From the NCBI GenBank assembly GCA_001600355.1, contig BCJU01000003.1, forward strand, positions 2,608,519 to 2,672,518: 64,000 nucleotides of DNA, in the 5' to 3' direction. The position numbers and the translations under genes were made by a program. Source of the stretch: Meira nashicola. Lineage: Eukaryota; Basidiomycota; Exobasidiomycetes; Exobasidiales; Brachybasidiaceae. Under the pieces are notes generated by a model. That model saw only the letters and a list, made by a program, of their open reading frames with translations, was not told the DNA's origin and did not search any database. This document shows, one piece after another, positions 47,222 to 60,040 of this stretch; positions within the stretch are counted from its first letter, which is position 1, and each line of letters starts with the position of its first letter.

Positions 47222-50200
47222 TCACTTTGCGTGACGGTCAAACAATAATTTCCTCTTTGGAGGAATTTTGGGCTTAGCGCTAATCAAAGTTGGCATGGCC
47301 GTTCCTAAATTTGCGGCAGTATTGCCCATAATGATTGATTCAGAAACACCTTGAATTGAATCAGTTTTACCAAACATTGCAGCATCGAATAAATGATCAG
47401 TTGTTTTCTCAAAGCTTGCCAACATCAAAACGCTATCTTTCATCTTTGCGACACCGAACCTAGTAATTCCCAAAACTTCACCTTTATAAGTCATCACATC
47501 TGCCAATAACATCACATGCCGGGGATCGATTTTCATACCGTGGCTTGCCATTGTGTAATCAATTTCACGGAAAACCGAAGATCTTGCTGCTTCAATACCT
47601 AAAACATCCTTCATCTCCATGATATGATTGGTATGCGTTTGTGTACCAATAATACCTTCAGTCGTCATCACTTCACGCAAACCATAACCCTCTACCAAAA
47701 GCTTACGAGAACCCTTTTCATCGCTAATAACAGCCCTTGCAGCTTCATGAATACCTTTGATGGCAATCTTTGGTAATGCACGTTTGAGTAATTTGAGACC
47801 GTAATAAATTTGTTCTTCACGTTTACCATCGGCTGGTGCGCTCATATAAATTCGAATCCTGTTTTGATTTGGCACAATGGTAACATTTTCATGTTTGAGC
47901 TTCAATTTGGGAGCATTGATAATCGCCATCCGGATATCCTCAAGCGTTACTTCTAATTGCAACTTTTCAATCGCTCGCATGTCAATATGAATGCCCAAAT
48001 AAACATACTGACTTGACCAAGCTTCTTCAATTACGCTAGCAACATCACCCAAGAAGGTTTTCTCAACTCGACCTTTGACGATTCTTGCAGCCGTTTCATT
48101 TTCAGGATTGACTAATTGGGCAGTAATGATGGGTGTATTGATTTGTTTGGCAGCATTAATAATTTCCTTAATACGTGGAACACCCAAGGTGACGTTCATA
48201 CTTGCAACACCAGCAAAATGGAAAGTCTTTAATGTCATCTGCGTACCCGGTTCACCAATCGATTGTGCACCAATTGCACCTACGGCCGTTCCTGGTTCTA
48301 CCTTTGCTTTCAAATATTTCACGTAACAAATCTGTAAAAAGGCATCCAAAGTACTCTTGCGTATTTGTGTCTTGTTATCGACAATAGCGATAGATTCTGC
48401 ATCAGCTCCCAAACTCAAATCTGTGTTTTCATCAAAATGATCTTCAAGTTCAAGGGCAGGGTACAAACCGTACGCTTCACGAATTCTAGCAGCTCTCTTC
48501 ACGACAAACTCTTCCAAAAATTCAGACACTTGTTGACGGTATTTTTCTGTTGTTTGGACAGAGAAAGGCGGCTTTGTCAAGTAATCCTGGATGACGGCGG
48601 AAGCCTGATATGGTAAAAGACCACGTTCTTGCTTATGCCGGGTGATAGCCATTGCATGAGACCAGGATCGATGGTACTCTACAGGCAATGCATCCCCTTC
48701 CAGTTCGGCAGGATCCAAGCCATCATCACCATACGTAAATTGAACAACGCCTCCAACGGAATTCCGAACAGACATATCATAATGAGTTGATAAATCTTCT
48801 AAAGCTTTCATTAGTCTTCTTTGCATGTATCCTGTTTCGGCCGTTTTCACCGCTGTATCAACTAAACCTTCACGACCAGAAATGGCATGGAAGAGGAATT
48901 CAGTTGGTGTGAGACCAGTGAAGAAGGAATTCCGAACAAAACCCTTAGAGGGCGGATCTTTTGACTTTTTGGCAAAATGAGGCAAAGAACGATCCTGGAA
49001 ACCGTTTGGTACACGCGATCCACTGATGATCTGTTGACCGACACAAGCAACCATTTGAGCCACATTAATCTTTGAGCCTTTTGAACCACAGAAAGCCATG
49101 ATCAGGGGTGCATTGTGACGACTTAATTCAGTCATGCAAATTTCACCTACATCGCTACGGACACCACTTAGAACACCAGAGATCATACTTTCCAACGTTT
49201 GCTCTTGATCGCAACCGGGCAAATTGTCCAGCTTTCCACGTTTAGCTTTCTCGATCAGATCTATACATTCCTTGTATGCAGCTTCAACTTTTGAATCCTT
49301 TGTTGTGCGCAATCGATCTCCTGGCATGACATCATTGATTCCTAGACTGAAGCCTTGATTGGCTAACCAACGAGCACATGTTTTTGCAAGCCTATTCATC
49401 GCTTGAATAGCTGCATCTGGACCATAATCACGCAGCATGACACCAAACACACTGTTCTTCTTTCCATCTCCGACTGTATTTTTGTCCATCACACCACACA
49501 AGACCTCGGAATTTTGAATAACAAGCCATCCATCATTTGGACTCATGTCTTTGATGAAACCTTTTGATGGCTTTTCAAATGTTCGACATTGGGCTTCAAG
49601 ATTGATCAAGACATTTGATTTCTTGTTCGGTCTAATCATGAGACTAAAAACCTGCTTTCCCGTCCATAGTCGCTCTGGTTTGAGGATTGCAGGAGGTGGG
49701 ATATCTATTTGTAAATCTGCATCGCCAAAGAAGCTACAAATTTGAACGAATTGACGACGATTGAAGAAACGATCTCGGCGAGAGATCAAGAATGAAGCTG
49801 TGATGAAATCTTGAATGGCAGCAATGATTGGTTCACCGTTTCTGGGCGTGACGAGATTGTGCTTGACGCCCATCAATTCTGTTGCTTCTGTTCTTGCTTC
49901 TTCCGTCTGAGGAACGTGCATATTCATCTCATCACCATCGAAATCAGCATTGTACGGATTACAAGCGCATTCATTCAATCGGAATGTACGCCAAGGTCGA
50001 ATCTTTGCACGATGGGACATGATCGATAATTTGTGCAAACTGGGTTGTCGATTGAACAATACAATATCACCATCACGTAGGTGGCGTTCGACTACATCAC
50101 CAATCTTTAAATTTGCGGCCGCTACTTTACGAGACATATCGTATTTCAAGAAACGTTTGAGACCTGTATCTGAATCAATGACAAAGTTTGCACCTGGGTG

Positions 50201-51445
50201 AATATCACAACCGTTCGAAATTGCTCGTTTCATTTCTTCCAAATTATGCTCAAACACCCGCTCTGGATATGTCAAAATTTTTGCAACACGATCCGGAACG
50301 GCCACTTCGTCAATCTTTAGATTGGGATCTGGCGAGATGACGGTACGCCCAGAGAAATCCACACGCTTTCCGGATAAATTACCTCGGAAACGTCCTTGCT
50401 TACCCTTTAGACGTTGACAGAGACCCCTTGTAGGTTTAGTGCCTGGTGAAGAATTTGCTGAAGGTAGCTCGGAGTTGATGTACAAAGCAACGGAAGCCTG
50501 AAGGAAATCCCATTGTTCCATCAATTGCGACGTCGTTGTTCCTTTTCCTCCACGTTTCAGTCCAGCTTTTAGCAAACTATTGGTGAATATGATTTCCGTC
50601 AACTTGACACTGAGATCATCTTCTGTCGTTGCTCCTTCTTGTTGGACACTAGGACGAATACAAACTGGTGGCACGCATATATACTGCCAAATGAATTGCT
50701 CCGGTCGACCAAATTCTGGCCGTAAGCCAAGAAGCTCACAATCCTCATCTGATATCCGACGAAAGAGGTCCAAAGTACGTAAAGGATTAAGGTCGTCAAG
50801 CGCTTTATTAAGGTGTGGTGCGATATCAAAACCACTTCCTAGGCGAATAGCATTGTTGAATGTGTTACGAAAAGATTGTTTGTCACCTGCCACCTTTTTC
50901 GATCGGTATTTGTCGTGTACGATCTTCATTGTCGTTGGCACCTTTTTCACATATCCGTTCACATCTTTGCATCTCGGACAATGAGTCATCTTTCTTGCTG
51001 CTGAATGAACTGCTTTGAATGCTGCAGTTCGTTGTAAATTTTCCAAATTGGGCCTTCGAAAGATACGCAAGTACTTTCTTCTGGAAGGCTCATCAAGCAA
51101 GACTGTGGCACAATTTTTGCAAACGCATTGCAAGATGGATACTGTATGCTTCAAGTACCCAATATGGAAAACAGGCAAGACCAAGCGAATATATCCATAA
51201 TGACCAACGCAATCTGCCATCTTTAGCCCACATGTTTCACAAGGCGTACGTTTATCCGAAACACCCAACCGTTTATCTAATACACCATGTGGAATTGGTG
51301 CACGCTCGCCACCTTCGCCAATACAATACATATCTTTTGTCGTAACTTCCAATTCGGACATTCCAACGATCTCTTGTGGAGACAAGACCCCGAATTGAAT
51401 ATGTTTGATGCGTTTTGTCGCATCTTGAGGAACGAGCTCCTTCAT
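47222..51445 (-). CDS. RPC1: DNA-directed RNA polymerase III largest subunit
   Basis: Catalytic subunit C160 of Pol III, which makes tRNA, 5S rRNA and U6. The 1407-residue product starts at the ATG at 51445; the in-frame TTG at 51457 is unlikely. The N-terminal zinc-binding motif CETCGLKMADCVGHYG and a second Cys pair (CPRC) form the clamp. The catalytic loop is NADFDGDEMNMHVPQ with its three Mg-binding Asp; GYMQRRLMKALEDL is the bridge-helix end and GEPGTQMTLKTFHFAGVASMNVTLGVPRIKEI the trigger-loop region. GERAPIPHGVLDKRLGVSDK is the Pol III-type N-terminus. Single exon, with length close to yeast Rpo31/Rpc160. Confidence 0.96.
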   Translation of the reverse strand: MKELVPQDATKRIKHIQFGVLSPQEIVGMSELEVTTKDMYCIGEGGERAPIPHGVLDKRLGVSDKRTPCETCGLKMADCVGHYGYIRLVLPVFHIGYLKHTVSILQCVCKNCATVLLDEPSRRKYLRIFRRPNLENLQRTAAFKAVHSAARKMTHCPRCKDVNGYVKKVPTTMKIVHDKYRSKKVAGDKQSFRNTFNNAIRLGSGFDIAPHLNKALDDLNPLRTLDLFRRISDEDCELLGLRPEFGRPEQFIWQYICVPPVCIRPSVQQEGATTEDDLSVKLTEIIFTNSLLKAGLKRGGKGTTTSQLMEQWDFLQASVALYINSELPSANSSPGTKPTRGLCQRLKGKQGRFRGNLSGKRVDFSGRTVISPDPNLKIDEVAVPDRVAKILTYPERVFEHNLEEMKRAISNGCDIHPGANFVIDSDTGLKRFLKYDMSRKVAAANLKIGDVVERHLRDGDIVLFNRQPSLHKLSIMSHRAKIRPWRTFRLNECACNPYNADFDGDEMNMHVPQTEEARTEATELMGVKHNLVTPRNGEPIIAAIQDFITASFLISRRDRFFNRRQFVQICSFFGDADLQIDIPPPAILKPERLWTGKQVFSLMIRPNKKSNVLINLEAQCRTFEKPSKGFIKDMSPNDGWLVIQNSEVLCGVMDKNTVGDGKKNSVFGVMLRDYGPDAAIQAMNRLAKTCARWLANQGFSLGINDVMPGDRLRTTKDSKVEAAYKECIDLIEKAKRGKLDNLPGCDQEQTLESMISGVLSGVRSDVGEICMTELSRHNAPLIMAFCGSKGSKINVAQMVACVGQQIISGSRVPNGFQDRSLPHFAKKSKDPPSKGFVRNSFFTGLTPTEFLFHAISGREGLVDTAVKTAETGYMQRRLMKALEDLSTHYDMSVRNSVGGVVQFTYGDDGLDPAELEGDALPVEYHRSWSHAMAITRHKQERGLLPYQASAVIQDYLTKPPFSVQTTEKYRQQVSEFLEEFVVKRAARIREAYGLYPALELEDHFDENTDLSLGADAESIAIVDNKTQIRKSTLDAFLQICYVKYLKAKVEPGTAVGAIGAQSIGEPGTQMTLKTFHFAGVASMNVTLGVPRIKEIINAAKQINTPIITAQLVNPENETAARIVKGRVEKTFLGDVASVIEEAWSSQYVYLGIHIDMRAIEKLQLEVTLEDIRMAIINAPKLKLKHENVTIVPNQNRIRIYMSAPADGKREEQIYYGLKLLKRALPKIAIKGIHEAARAVISDEKGSRKLLVEGYGLREVMTTEGIIGTQTHTNHIMEMKDVLGIEAARSSVFREIDYTMASHGMKIDPRHVMLLADVMTYKGEVLGITRFGVAKMKDSVLMLASFEKTTDHLFDAAMFGKTDSIQGVSESIIMGNTAANLGTAMPTLISAKPKIPPKRKLLFDRHAK

Positions 51446-52021
51446 TTTGGCAATCAATATGACTAAGAAGGAATATGTGTAAGAAGACGATATTGCTGAG
51501 CAGCAAGCTACTAAGGCAGGCTGTTATTGCACCCAAACGTCATGTGAATGAAAGCATGAATTCTCCTCCTTTGAGGGTTGAACAGCTTTTTTGATGGTAT
51601 TGATGCGAGTCAGATGTGTAACTTCTTCTGAAATTTTTTTTATGCACGACGCTCTTTCCAAAATTTTATACGCGTATGCCACTAAATATTTCGGAGGAAC
51701 ATTGATAGTGGGCGACACGTGCTTGCAATACTCCACAACACGGACTTGAGGAAATATTCTAAGTTCCAGCATATGACATACCGTTATTAGACCCTGGATT
51801 TACCCCTCTGTCGTTCCTTTAGCGCCGATAAAGGATAGAATGATTTTATTCATTTCAATCAATGCATGTAATCTCGAATGACATATTCCGCCCTCTTGGC
51901 GTCATTCTCCTCGAAAGTTTCTCGGCACAGAAAAAGTAACGTCATGCTTGTATCTTTCTCCTTTTCTCAACGTTTCGTAGACTTAATATAAAAAAGATTT
52001 AATTAATCTTTTGTTCGGTCA
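51446..52021. promoter_or_regulatory. divergent promoter region RPC1 / DUF7053 pair
   Basis: No gene is seen; one ACGCGT at 51670-51675, a T-run and A/T-rich stretches close to 51990. Confidence 0.5.
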
Positions 52022-52492
52022 ATGTGCAATTCATTTCTTCAACGAAAGCGAACCTTCATTTCCAAGGTAAAGGTTGATGATTGCAAGTATGATGATATTT
52101 TGAAACTCTTCCACGATCCGAAAAAATATCTATTAATGGATACTTGGCTTGATGAAGATTCTATTCGACAAGATTCAAACGAACCAAACACATTTTATTT
52201 AACAGAGAAATTGAACAGCCCCTTTATCAAATCGACACGCCTAAAAGTGCAATATACGCCTTTGCCAACAGGTAATCATTTTATTGCTTTTGCTGCGCTT
52301 GGCGTTCGAGTTGAATCAACATTGACGATCGAACAAGGAGAAGAAGATCAAAGTACTTCTACAATCAACGAACAATCAACACTTACGACAAATTTATTCT
52401 TATACCCTTTTACGAACAAACAATTTATAAAAAAGAGAGCTGAATCGGCTTCCACTCTACCTGATCGAATTCGTGCCAATATATGCAATTAA
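52022..52492 (+). CDS. DUF7053-like protein, first of a tandem pair
   Basis: A 156-residue protein of unknown function. It fits the fungal DUF7053 family pattern, which I take to be a START/SRPBCC-like ligand-binding fold: IL-LFHDPKKYL, then STRLKVQYTPLPTGNHFIAFAALGVRVESTLTI and a final LFLYPFTNKQFIKKRAES. It is clearly related to the ORF that begins 12 nt after its stop (shared pattern R-R-x(R/K)-..-(W/F)AALGV-VE..-(F/L)YPF). The start is the ATG at 52022. Confidence 0.7.
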   Translation: MCNSFLQRKRTFISKVKVDDCKYDDILKLFHDPKKYLLMDTWLDEDSIRQDSNEPNTFYLTEKLNSPFIKSTRLKVQYTPLPTGNHFIAFAALGVRVESTLTIEQGEEDQSTSTINEQSTLTTNLFLYPFTNKQFIKKRAESASTLPDRIRANICN

Positions 52493-52504
52493 ATTACCGG
52501 CAAA

Positions 52505-53011
52505 ATGCCAAATTGGACTACACAAACGTACGAAAGGAGAGGAAAGATGAAAATCAATTCTCCTACAGCAAAAGTTCTTCAATTCTTTCAAAGAGATCCA
52601 GAACATTATTTGGAAATTGCTGATTTAAAGGTTATTGAACAAAATTTCCTCTCTGATGATTCGGGTGAATGGCAAGTTTCAGAAAATGTTGGACTTTCAT
52701 GCTTTCCTCGAACACGATTTCGAATTCGTTGGAATAGTACAGAATCAGGTGCCAGATACCAATCATGGGCTGCATTAGGAGTTTACGTGGAAAATAGCTT
52801 TTCAGTTCGCAGCATTTATTCGTTTGATAATTCAGCAGAAGTTGACGAAAATTTACCCTCATCAAAAGTTTGCGTGGTAGACGAATATGCAGTACTTCAA
52901 TGTCCCATCTTTATATACCCTTTCGTCAAACGATCATTCAACAAAGCTCATACCAAACTTCATCATAACATTCAATGTACACTGAATCAAACGCCATCAT
53001 CTTCTCCTTGA
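52505..53011 (+). CDS. DUF7053-like protein, second of a tandem pair
   Basis: A 168-residue paralogue of the preceding ORF, better matching DUF7053: VLQFFQRDPEHYLEIADLKV, CFPRTRFRIRWNSTESGARY, WAALGVYVENSFSV, and CPIFIYPFVKRSFNKAHTKL. The ATG at 52505 lies 12 nt after the upstream stop; another in-frame ATG at 52547 keeps the whole domain. The gap is too small for a normal promoter, so it may be translated from a two-ORF mRNA, be driven by a promoter within the first ORF, or be joined by a non-consensus intron. It ends 63 bp from the convergent POL2 stop. Confidence 0.7.
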   Translation: MPNWTTQTYERRGKMKINSPTAKVLQFFQRDPEHYLEIADLKVIEQNFLSDDSGEWQVSENVGLSCFPRTRFRIRWNSTESGARYQSWAALGVYVENSFSVRSIYSFDNSAEVDENLPSSKVCVVDEYAVLQCPIFIYPFVKRSFNKAHTKLHHNIQCTLNQTPSSSP

Positions 53012-53074
53012 TAGATATTCATGATAATGACAATTGTGCTTGCTTGAATGCGAGTAAATACAAATACATAAAGA

Positions 53075-56000
53075 TCAACATGATGTGATAAGTTCTTCTA
53101 CGGCCTCCTCCAAAATAGGAAGATGATGGAATTGGGAAATACGTTGTAGCAAGGTTAATTTAAGTCGTACATCTCTCCTAGACAACGTCAAAGCCCAAGG
53201 TCCCGAACAAGGACAATGAGCGCCAACATTACCTTCTCGCAAAGTGTGACAACGAGAACAACGTAAATCTTGCAAAACAAAAGATCGAATAGCTTCTTGT
53301 GCAATTTTGCATAATCGAATTTCTATATCTGATCGATCATAAGCATTTTGACAACGAATACATCTCCATTGTTGTCCATCTTGTGTTGCTTTGAGTAAAT
53401 CAGAATCTCTGCATAAATCAAGAGTACGTTCTTCATTACAAGAAGTACAAATGATCGTTGGAGTTGGTTTGAGAATTTCACAAGGTTGAATGAAATCTGC
53501 TTCTGGACTAAATTCTCCTATGTTTAGCAAACTTAAAACGTTTCTTTTGCAAATTCCAACTTCAACTTGTGCTTCTTTTTGTAATGAAAGAACTGCCATT
53601 GTTGCTTTAACAAATTCCAAAGCTGGAGAAGGAGGGATTGCATCATCCGTTAAACTGACATTAGATGCTCTTTTCAATAAACTTCCACCTGGTAATTCAG
53701 GCCATTTCCATTCTGCAAATAATCCCTCAAATGATTCTTCCTCCGTTTCAAAATCTTCCGGTAAAGAATGTACAAGTTTGATATGTTGATCGCGTAATTC
53801 TTGTGTTTGAATTAACATCTTACGAGTAACCCATTTGGTAAGTAATTCTTTGGCTAACGTTGCAGCTGCACTACTTTCTTCCTCTTCTTCTACATCTCCT
53901 TCTTTATCTTGTCCTGTCAAAGCTTTTCTCTTGTATGGATTAGAATCATCCTCTGCCAGACGAGCGTTAATTTTGATAGCAGTTAATGGAGTTCGATCGA
54001 CTGAATGAGAAGCAAATGCTTTTCGCTTCCCATCATACAATCTCCTTATAAATCCTCCAATGATAAGATTAAACTTTTCTTGTGCAATCTGTGGAAGGAA
54101 GGAAGCGATATTCCAATTCATATCTACATGGAAAGGCTTTTGCAAATCTTCAACACCTTGTTCTTGCTCTTGTTCTGGATCTCTGCAAATCACTCCTCCG
54201 AAATTTGCCGAATCCATCCAAACGAGATAATCCCAATGATGAACGATTTCGAGATCGATATGTTTGAATAAATCTCTTGAAGTGATTGCGCTAACCATAT
54301 AACGACCAAAAGCTGCAGCACTTCCTGCTGTTGGTTTGCTTGTTAAAATGAAAAGTTTTGAAAAATTTGCAAAAACTATTGATGCTCCCATCCTTTTGCA
54401 TTCTGCTAAAAGTTGAAGTAAAGTCTTTCTCATCAAAGCTCGAACAAAAGAAGCCAAAGCAGGTTCATACAAGCAACTTCTACTCTTGCCAACTTCACTG
54501 CTTAACCAACGCCAAAATCCATCTGCTAAAGCATGTGAATAAGGATTCTTATTTCGAACTTTGTCAATATACCATGCTTTCACCATACTCTTCAAAGTCC
54601 AAAATACTTGTGAAGTTACTGCTGCATCTCCCATACTTGCTCCCGTATTTACTGAACCTTTTGAATATTCGTCCAAATTATGTGATGTAGTATCGAATGC
54701 CATCGATCCACTTGCTTCTGTACCTTCCATATCGTTGATATTTCCACTTTGCAAAACTGCATTCAAGGCAAGATGACCTAAAGTCATTTCGAATACAACA
54801 TTATTGTATGCTCCAGGCTTGGAAATTTCCAAAGGAGCTGAAGCACTTCTAGAATTGGAAGCTTCATTACTACTGATTGCATTACTGCTATCAACGATTT
54901 GAATATTACCAAGATCAGGATCGTTACCCGTTTCACTCCACCAAAGAAGCATATCATTCCTTGTCAATCGTCTTGCGAAGTCAATATCTGCTGCAAATAA
55001 TGAAACGTCTGCTCCACGAATACTGCAAAGAGGAACGTCAAAATGAGCGGAAACACGAAGCCAATGTAAGATCCAATGTGAAGTTCTCAAGTAACAATTC
55101 AACATTCTCTTTACACTGTACATTTGCCAACCTAGCACAGGTAATTCGTCATCTTGATGAGCTGCTGGAATGCTCAAATAAGGTGTTTCTGCCATTATTG
55201 ATGATCCCATCTTGGATTCGTAATAATCAGCATTACGTGAAGAGCAAATGGCAAACATGGAAGGTGTTTGACTGGATTTGCGAATGATTGTCAACTCTTT
55301 TGCGATCGTCTTCCATGCTCTATTTGCACTTGTATGAATCTTGACTTCCATCTCCATTTCATCACGATATTCAAATACGCCTCCTTCCAATCTGCCATTC
55401 TCACGCCATCTGTTAACCCTTTCTTTATACATTGGTTCTAAAGCAGGTAATTGACGAATGCCAGAAGGATCAATGATATGTACTTGCAAAGCATTTTGAG
55501 AAAATAATCCAATCACATGCTTTCCATCTTTTGTTCCATGCCACATATAAATCCAACGAAAATCTTTGCCATCGTTGAGATAAGTATGTCTTTCGATTGA
55601 AGGATGAGATGTTTTAACCAAATCTGTTAAATCAAAACCATAATCAAGTGCACGACTAAATTTAGCACGACTTGAAGTCTTTAATGAACATGTACTTCCA
55701 AGTTGAATTAAAGCACGCATATAAAGTGGAACTTGCATTTCATAAACCGCATCAACGTTTGGATGATTGATCAAAGAGGAAAAGTGTGGCTCTTCATCAA
55801 GGAATAATTCTTCCGAAACTGTGAGCTTGTATAAATGACGACAAGCTTTTCCTCTTGGTAAAGTTCGAACGACATTTTCAACCAAATAAGCATCATTGAA
55901 TGTACCAGGACGTGGAACGGATTTAAAGTGAATATAAAATACGCGAGGAATACGAACTTTGAAACTTTGTAAACGATTATCAACTGAAATCCATAAACGA

Positions 56001-59000
56001 TATTCACCTTGTCTTGTAGTAGGACAAACTTGAACTAAATCCCAAACAGCTACTGCCATATTTTGAGATCTTTTGTATAGCATTGATGAAACCATTGAAC
56101 CATCTTTACGACCAGACAAGCGACCTTGACCATTATTTGCTTTACGTTCTTTTCGCATCTTACGCCATTTGCTCTTCATACCTTTGATCCAACCGGGATA
56201 ATCAACATTCATATCGGGAATAGGAATATCTTCAACCACCTCTACTTGCGCAATACGACCGTTGGCTGCCTTTTTTATGATTAATTCCGGTGGTGGACGA
56301 CTGAATGCAGGTTTCTCCGATGTAGCTTTGAACATTTCTGTTAATTTGCGTTGTTTGAGTTTATCTTCTCCTGCTGCAACTCGTTTGAACAACCAATCAG
56401 GATGTCGGATACGTGGAACAGGATTCTTTACCCTTTGCATAGCAGCTGGAATCGTGATGAGCTTTTGAATAACACTTCCGAATCGATCAATATAATAATT
56501 CCAATCCAAAATTGAACGAAGATCAAAATTGTTCAAAGAATTATCACGCAAAAATCTTCGCAAGTAGTATTGTTTAACGCTTGGCTCTGCATTAAAGATT
56601 GCAACCGGAACAGCACGTTCGGTAACTGGAGCACCATGAGGCTTTTCGGAAATGATAAATTTACAGGCTAAACCTTTATCTTTCACCATTTCCGCTCCAA
56701 GGAATTCAGCTAATCGTTTTGCAGTTGTGATTGCAGTTGACTTTTGACTTCCATACTCTTGAAGCGTTCTGGACATGCTCTTGTTCTCTGCGATTAAATC
56801 GACAAGTTCTTCATCGTGTAAAGTTGAACCTCTACTGAACAAGACATCTAACCATTGATCGGCTACTTGAGCAACAGCATCATAACATTCAACAAGTGTT
56901 TTTCCCAATAAGAATTTTTCAAAAATTTGCTTTTGGAAATCTTTAATAAGTTGTAATTCTCCTCTCCTTTTCACTTCGAAACCTTTCAATTCGGCCAAAG
57001 AACCATCATGATTGAAAACGGCATATCGTTTCTTGAGCAATTTATCTTCTTCTTTACTGGAAGGTAAGATCATCGCGCGATAAGGTCCATCAAGTTCGAA
57101 AAAGATTGAATTCTCACTTCGAATTTCATATCGTCCAGAATTATCATCCATAAGAGCATGGTATTGATGGTTGGTAAATCTTTGATGAACGAGGTAATTC
57201 AACATCGTGCATGGATAAGACACTCCAAGACCTTTACCAGACTTTGTTTTGAAGGTAAAGTTTTCGGGAAAGTTTCCTGGAAGCATACACCAAATACCAT
57301 CCGTATCTAGTTCCAAAGGACGTCCGATTCGATCGACTAAATCTTTTGCCAATTGAATGATTGTCGCACCAGTCAAGCATGTAATTCCAGCCATTTCCAT
57401 CGAATACCATCTAGCTCCTTTTCGCATCACATAACCATAAAATGAGTTCAAAATACACTTGTGTGCCATTTGTAAGGAATCGTATAGAACAATCATCTTT
57501 TTGGCTTCCATCACTTCGGCAAGTGAGCCTCCACCTTGTGCTTTATCGAGATTCTTTTTCCACGTCTTGTGAAGTCCTTTGTATTCGTATCTTCGATCAC
57601 GGAAATCTCTTACAGTGTCAATGTAGAATGGATTTTCGCGTTGACAAATCACAGTTTCACGTTTTACCGTTCGCGTTTCGTGTGTTTTTCGGTAAACTTT
57701 ACGACTGTAGTCCCCAAGACGCTTTTTTAATAATGCATCTTGTTCGTTTATACCAAGATCGTGATATGTCCTTCGTGGACCATCGGGAAAACGAGGTGGG
57801 AAAGATTCTTTGGATAAAGCATGTCTAATCATATTCACTTCATCCTTCTTTGCAGGAAAGTATTCTCCACGCCAAGACCATTCCATCTTTTTGTCACATT
57901 TCATTCCCGGTCTGTTGAAATCACAAGCAGCACAAGCTGCTTCATCCTTTACCGAATCAGGTTGTAATCGATTTGACAACATGATATTCGGATACATGGC
58001 TGCAACGTCCAAATGGTAAATTAAAGGTTCAACGTGCAAAATTGGATTATCACGTAAATGTTCCAACATTGTCTTGATTTCTTGTTTGACTTCATCGAAG
58101 TTTGTTACGTCATCCACGTTCACTTTGCTTTCAACTTCTATACTGAATCGTAATGCGCTATCAAGATCTCCAATCAATTCATCAAATGCGGTAGGGTCGA
58201 CTTTGAAATCAGTCTCGATATCACTTCGAAATACACCAGCTTCCAGAGCTTCCACATGTCCTCCAACGTATGTTTCTGATTCAAGCAAATGACCTTGATA
58301 TGTGCTTCCGACTGGATCTGTATGACGATTTGGCATTATGATACTTCCTTGATATGCTTGCACCATCAAGAGCGTTTCGCACAATGTACCACTTCCTTTG
58401 CGTAATACTTCATCCGGATTGAGCGGAATAATATTGCACAAACTAAAGATGAACGGATGGACGTACTTCATGTAAAGGTAATAAGTAGCAACTGCATCGG
58501 AAACGGAGTATTGTGCTAATATTTGTGGTTGTTCAACAGCATACGGTGTCATCAATTCCGGATCCAATTCCATTGGGTCATATCCTAACTTGGCCACCGT
58601 CACAGCCTTTAAGCCTTGACTTCCTTGTGGGAGATAAGAATCACGCTTCACCCAACGGAAACAGTCCATATGTGCGGTAGATCGACTTTTATATTCACCT
58701 TCATTATCCTTTGCAAATCCAATCTCGTTGAGCATGCTAATACCGTGATGATTAGCACGTGTTTCGACGAATGGGAAATCGAAAGAGTCACCGTTATATG
58801 TTACTACAACGGTTGGTTTCGCTTCACGAAAATGTGAAAAGAATCTTTGAATGAGCGCCATCTCGTTTGATTCATTGAAAATGATAAATGGACCTTCATA
58901 TTCTTCTTTTGGTGAATATTCGAAATCGCCAATATCTTCACTAACAATTTCACGATTAGTGATAAGATAACCTTGTCCGTCAATCATGTATGAAATCATC

Positions 59001-60040
59001 ATGATCGAATCTGATGCTGCATCAGGAAATTTGAGAGGTAATTTTGTCGTTTCAATATCAAAGGCTAAAACGGTTGGTTCGGCACGCTTAACACGACTAG
59101 GAACGCCCACCATAGATACTGCACCTCCATCGAACGAGACAGTGTACCATAAACCTACTCGGATATCATTATCAATCGCAACACGCAAATAGTATGGAAC
59201 GTCATATTCACGTATATCGTTGATGCAATCTTCTGGATTGAGTTGTGCAGCTTTTGATTTGGCATGATTTCGACTTTGATTATATCGACTTCCCGAAGCA
59301 CCGCCGTACAATTCTTCTTCCATCTCGATTGCCATTGCAGCACTTCCTCCTACATCGTCTTCCAGCACATCTGCATATGTTTCCACTGCACTTGCTGTTT
59401 TTTGTGCCTTTAAAGCAAGAGGAAGTAATTCTCTTCGTACTGCTAATAAATCTTGAATGTTGTGGAACTCAATCTTTACGAATGTTCTTGTGAGTCCGAC
59501 AAGATGGTTTGCCATCTTTAAATCATCTTTGACCACTCGAGAAACTTTGGTGATGAGACCTTCGTATTTTCTACGAAGCCATTCTTCAACATGTGCTTCC
59601 GTGTTTGGTCTGCATCCTAAAAGAATGTAAGGAGCAAATTGGACAGTAATCTTGAACATGGATGCATCATCTTGAATGAAGTAAAAATCAACTGCACTTT
59701 TTCCCGTAGCATGACCTGGACCTTCTAGCGGATTATCGGGAACCAAGGTAGGATGCATGTTCACCAGCCATGCTTCTCTTGATTCGCCTTGTTCTAGCCT
59801 TTCAAATCCTAATTTTGCATCAATTTCATCTCTTTGTCTTGCTTCTTCAAATCTATCTTCTATAGATGTTGCTTCATTTGATGTTCCTGTGAGCAAGGAT
59901 GCAATAGCCGCTTTTTGTTCTTGTGTTTTTGGCCTTGGTGCTCCGCTATGTGTATTACTTCCTCCTCTTCTTTTAAACGTTCCTCTTCCTCTTCCCGAAT
60001 TCGACGTAAGTCCAAACGTTGATCCGTTCTGTCTTGTCAT
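53075..60040 (-). CDS. POL2: DNA polymerase epsilon catalytic subunit
   Basis: Leading-strand replicative polymerase. The ATG at 60040 gives 2321 residues in one exon. Exonuclease motifs are [25 protein letters not shown] and [13 protein letters not shown]. Polymerase motifs A to C are [38 protein letters not shown] and [11 protein letters not shown] (epsilon keeps DTDG). The inactive C-terminal half (DUF1744 region) is present. The two terminal Cys modules are [13 protein letters not shown]...CIRC and [20 protein letters not shown]; the second contributes to binding of the partner subunit and metal or iron-sulfur cofactor. Upstream are two ACGCGT boxes, the MluI cell-cycle element that drives POL2 in yeast. 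Confidence 0.97.
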   Translation of the reverse strand: MTRQNGSTFGLTSNSGRGRGTFKRRGGSNTHSGAPRPKTQEQKAAIASLLTGTSNEATSIEDRFEEARQRDEIDAKLGFERLEQGESREAWLVNMHPTLVPDNPLEGPGHATGKSAVDFYFIQDDASMFKITVQFAPYILLGCRPNTEAHVEEWLRRKYEGLITKVSRVVKDDLKMANHLVGLTRTFVKIEFHNIQDLLAVRRELLPLALKAQKTASAVETYADVLEDDVGGSAAMAIEMEEELYGGASGSRYNQSRNHAKSKAAQLNPEDCINDIREYDVPYYLRVAIDNDIRVGLWYTVSFDGGAVSMVGVPSRVKRAEPTVLAFDIETTKLPLKFPDAASDSIMMISYMIDGQGYLITNREIVSEDIGDFEYSPKEEYEGPFIIFNESNEMALIQRFFSHFREAKPTVVVTYNGDSFDFPFVETRANHHGISMLNEIGFAKDNEGEYKSRSTAHMDCFRWVKRDSYLPQGSQGLKAVTVAKLGYDPMELDPELMTPYAVEQPQILAQYSVSDAVATYYLYMKYVHPFIFSLCNIIPLNPDEVLRKGSGTLCETLLMVQAYQGSIIMPNRHTDPVGSTYQGHLLESETYVGGHVEALEAGVFRSDIETDFKVDPTAFDELIGDLDSALRFSIEVESKVNVDDVTNFDEVKQEIKTMLEHLRDNPILHVEPLIYHLDVAAMYPNIMLSNRLQPDSVKDEAACAACDFNRPGMKCDKKMEWSWRGEYFPAKKDEVNMIRHALSKESFPPRFPDGPRRTYHDLGINEQDALLKKRLGDYSRKVYRKTHETRTVKRETVICQRENPFYIDTVRDFRDRRYEYKGLHKTWKKNLDKAQGGGSLAEVMEAKKMIVLYDSLQMAHKCILNSFYGYVMRKGARWYSMEMAGITCLTGATIIQLAKDLVDRIGRPLELDTDGIWCMLPGNFPENFTFKTKSGKGLGVSYPCTMLNYLVHQRFTNHQYHALMDDNSGRYEIRSENSIFFELDGPYRAMILPSSKEEDKLLKKRYAVFNHDGSLAELKGFEVKRRGELQLIKDFQKQIFEKFLLGKTLVECYDAVAQVADQWLDVLFSRGSTLHDEELVDLIAENKSMSRTLQEYGSQKSTAITTAKRLAEFLGAEMVKDKGLACKFIISEKPHGAPVTERAVPVAIFNAEPSVKQYYLRRFLRDNSLNNFDLRSILDWNYYIDRFGSVIQKLITIPAAMQRVKNPVPRIRHPDWLFKRVAAGEDKLKQRKLTEMFKATSEKPAFSRPPPELIIKKAANGRIAQVEVVEDIPIPDMNVDYPGWIKGMKSKWRKMRKERKANNGQGRLSGRKDGSMVSSMLYKRSQNMAVAVWDLVQVCPTTRQGEYRLWISVDNRLQSFKVRIPRVFYIHFKSVPRPGTFNDAYLVENVVRTLPRGKACRHLYKLTVSEELFLDEEPHFSSLINHPNVDAVYEMQVPLYMRALIQLGSTCSLKTSSRAKFSRALDYGFDLTDLVKTSHPSIERHTYLNDGKDFRWIYMWHGTKDGKHVIGLFSQNALQVHIIDPSGIRQLPALEPMYKERVNRWRENGRLEGGVFEYRDEMEMEVKIHTSANRAWKTIAKELTIIRKSSQTPSMFAICSSRNADYYESKMGSSIMAETPYLSIPAAHQDDELPVLGWQMYSVKRMLNCYLRTSHWILHWLRVSAHFDVPLCSIRGADVSLFAADIDFARRLTRNDMLLWWSETGNDPDLGNIQIVDSSNAISSNEASNSRSASAPLEISKPGAYNNVVFEMTLGHLALNAVLQSGNINDMEGTEASGSMAFDTTSHNLDEYSKGSVNTGASMGDAAVTSQVFWTLKSMVKAWYIDKVRNKNPYSHALADGFWRWLSSEVGKSRSCLYEPALASFVRALMRKTLLQLLAECKRMGASIVFANFSKLFILTSKPTAGSAAAFGRYMVSAITSRDLFKHIDLEIVHHWDYLVWMDSANFGGVICRDPEQEQEQGVEDLQKPFHVDMNWNIASFLPQIAQEKFNLIIGGFIRRLYDGKRKAFASHSVDRTPLTAIKINARLAEDDSNPYKRKALTGQDKEGDVEEEEESSAAATLAKELLTKWVTRKMLIQTQELRDQHIKLVHSLPEDFETEEESFEGLFAEWKWPELPGGSLLKRASNVSLTDDAIPPSPALEFVKATMAVLSLQKEAQVEVGICKRNVLSLLNIGEFSPEADFIQPCEILKPTPTIICTSCNEERTLDLCRDSDLLKATQDGQQWRCIRCQNAYDRSDIEIRLCKIAQEAIRSFVLQDLRCSRCHTLREGNVGAHCPCSGPWALTLSRRDVRLKLTLLQRISQFHHLPILEEAVEELITSC

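Noticed and set aside
52473..52568. A 96-nt intron that would join the two DUF7053 ORFs in frame (acceptor TCTCCTACAG at 52568)
   Set aside because: The frame works, but the donor would be GTGCCA while every coding intron here uses GTRAGT, and no clear branch site is seen. Frame agreement has a one-in-three chance. Kept only as an alternative.
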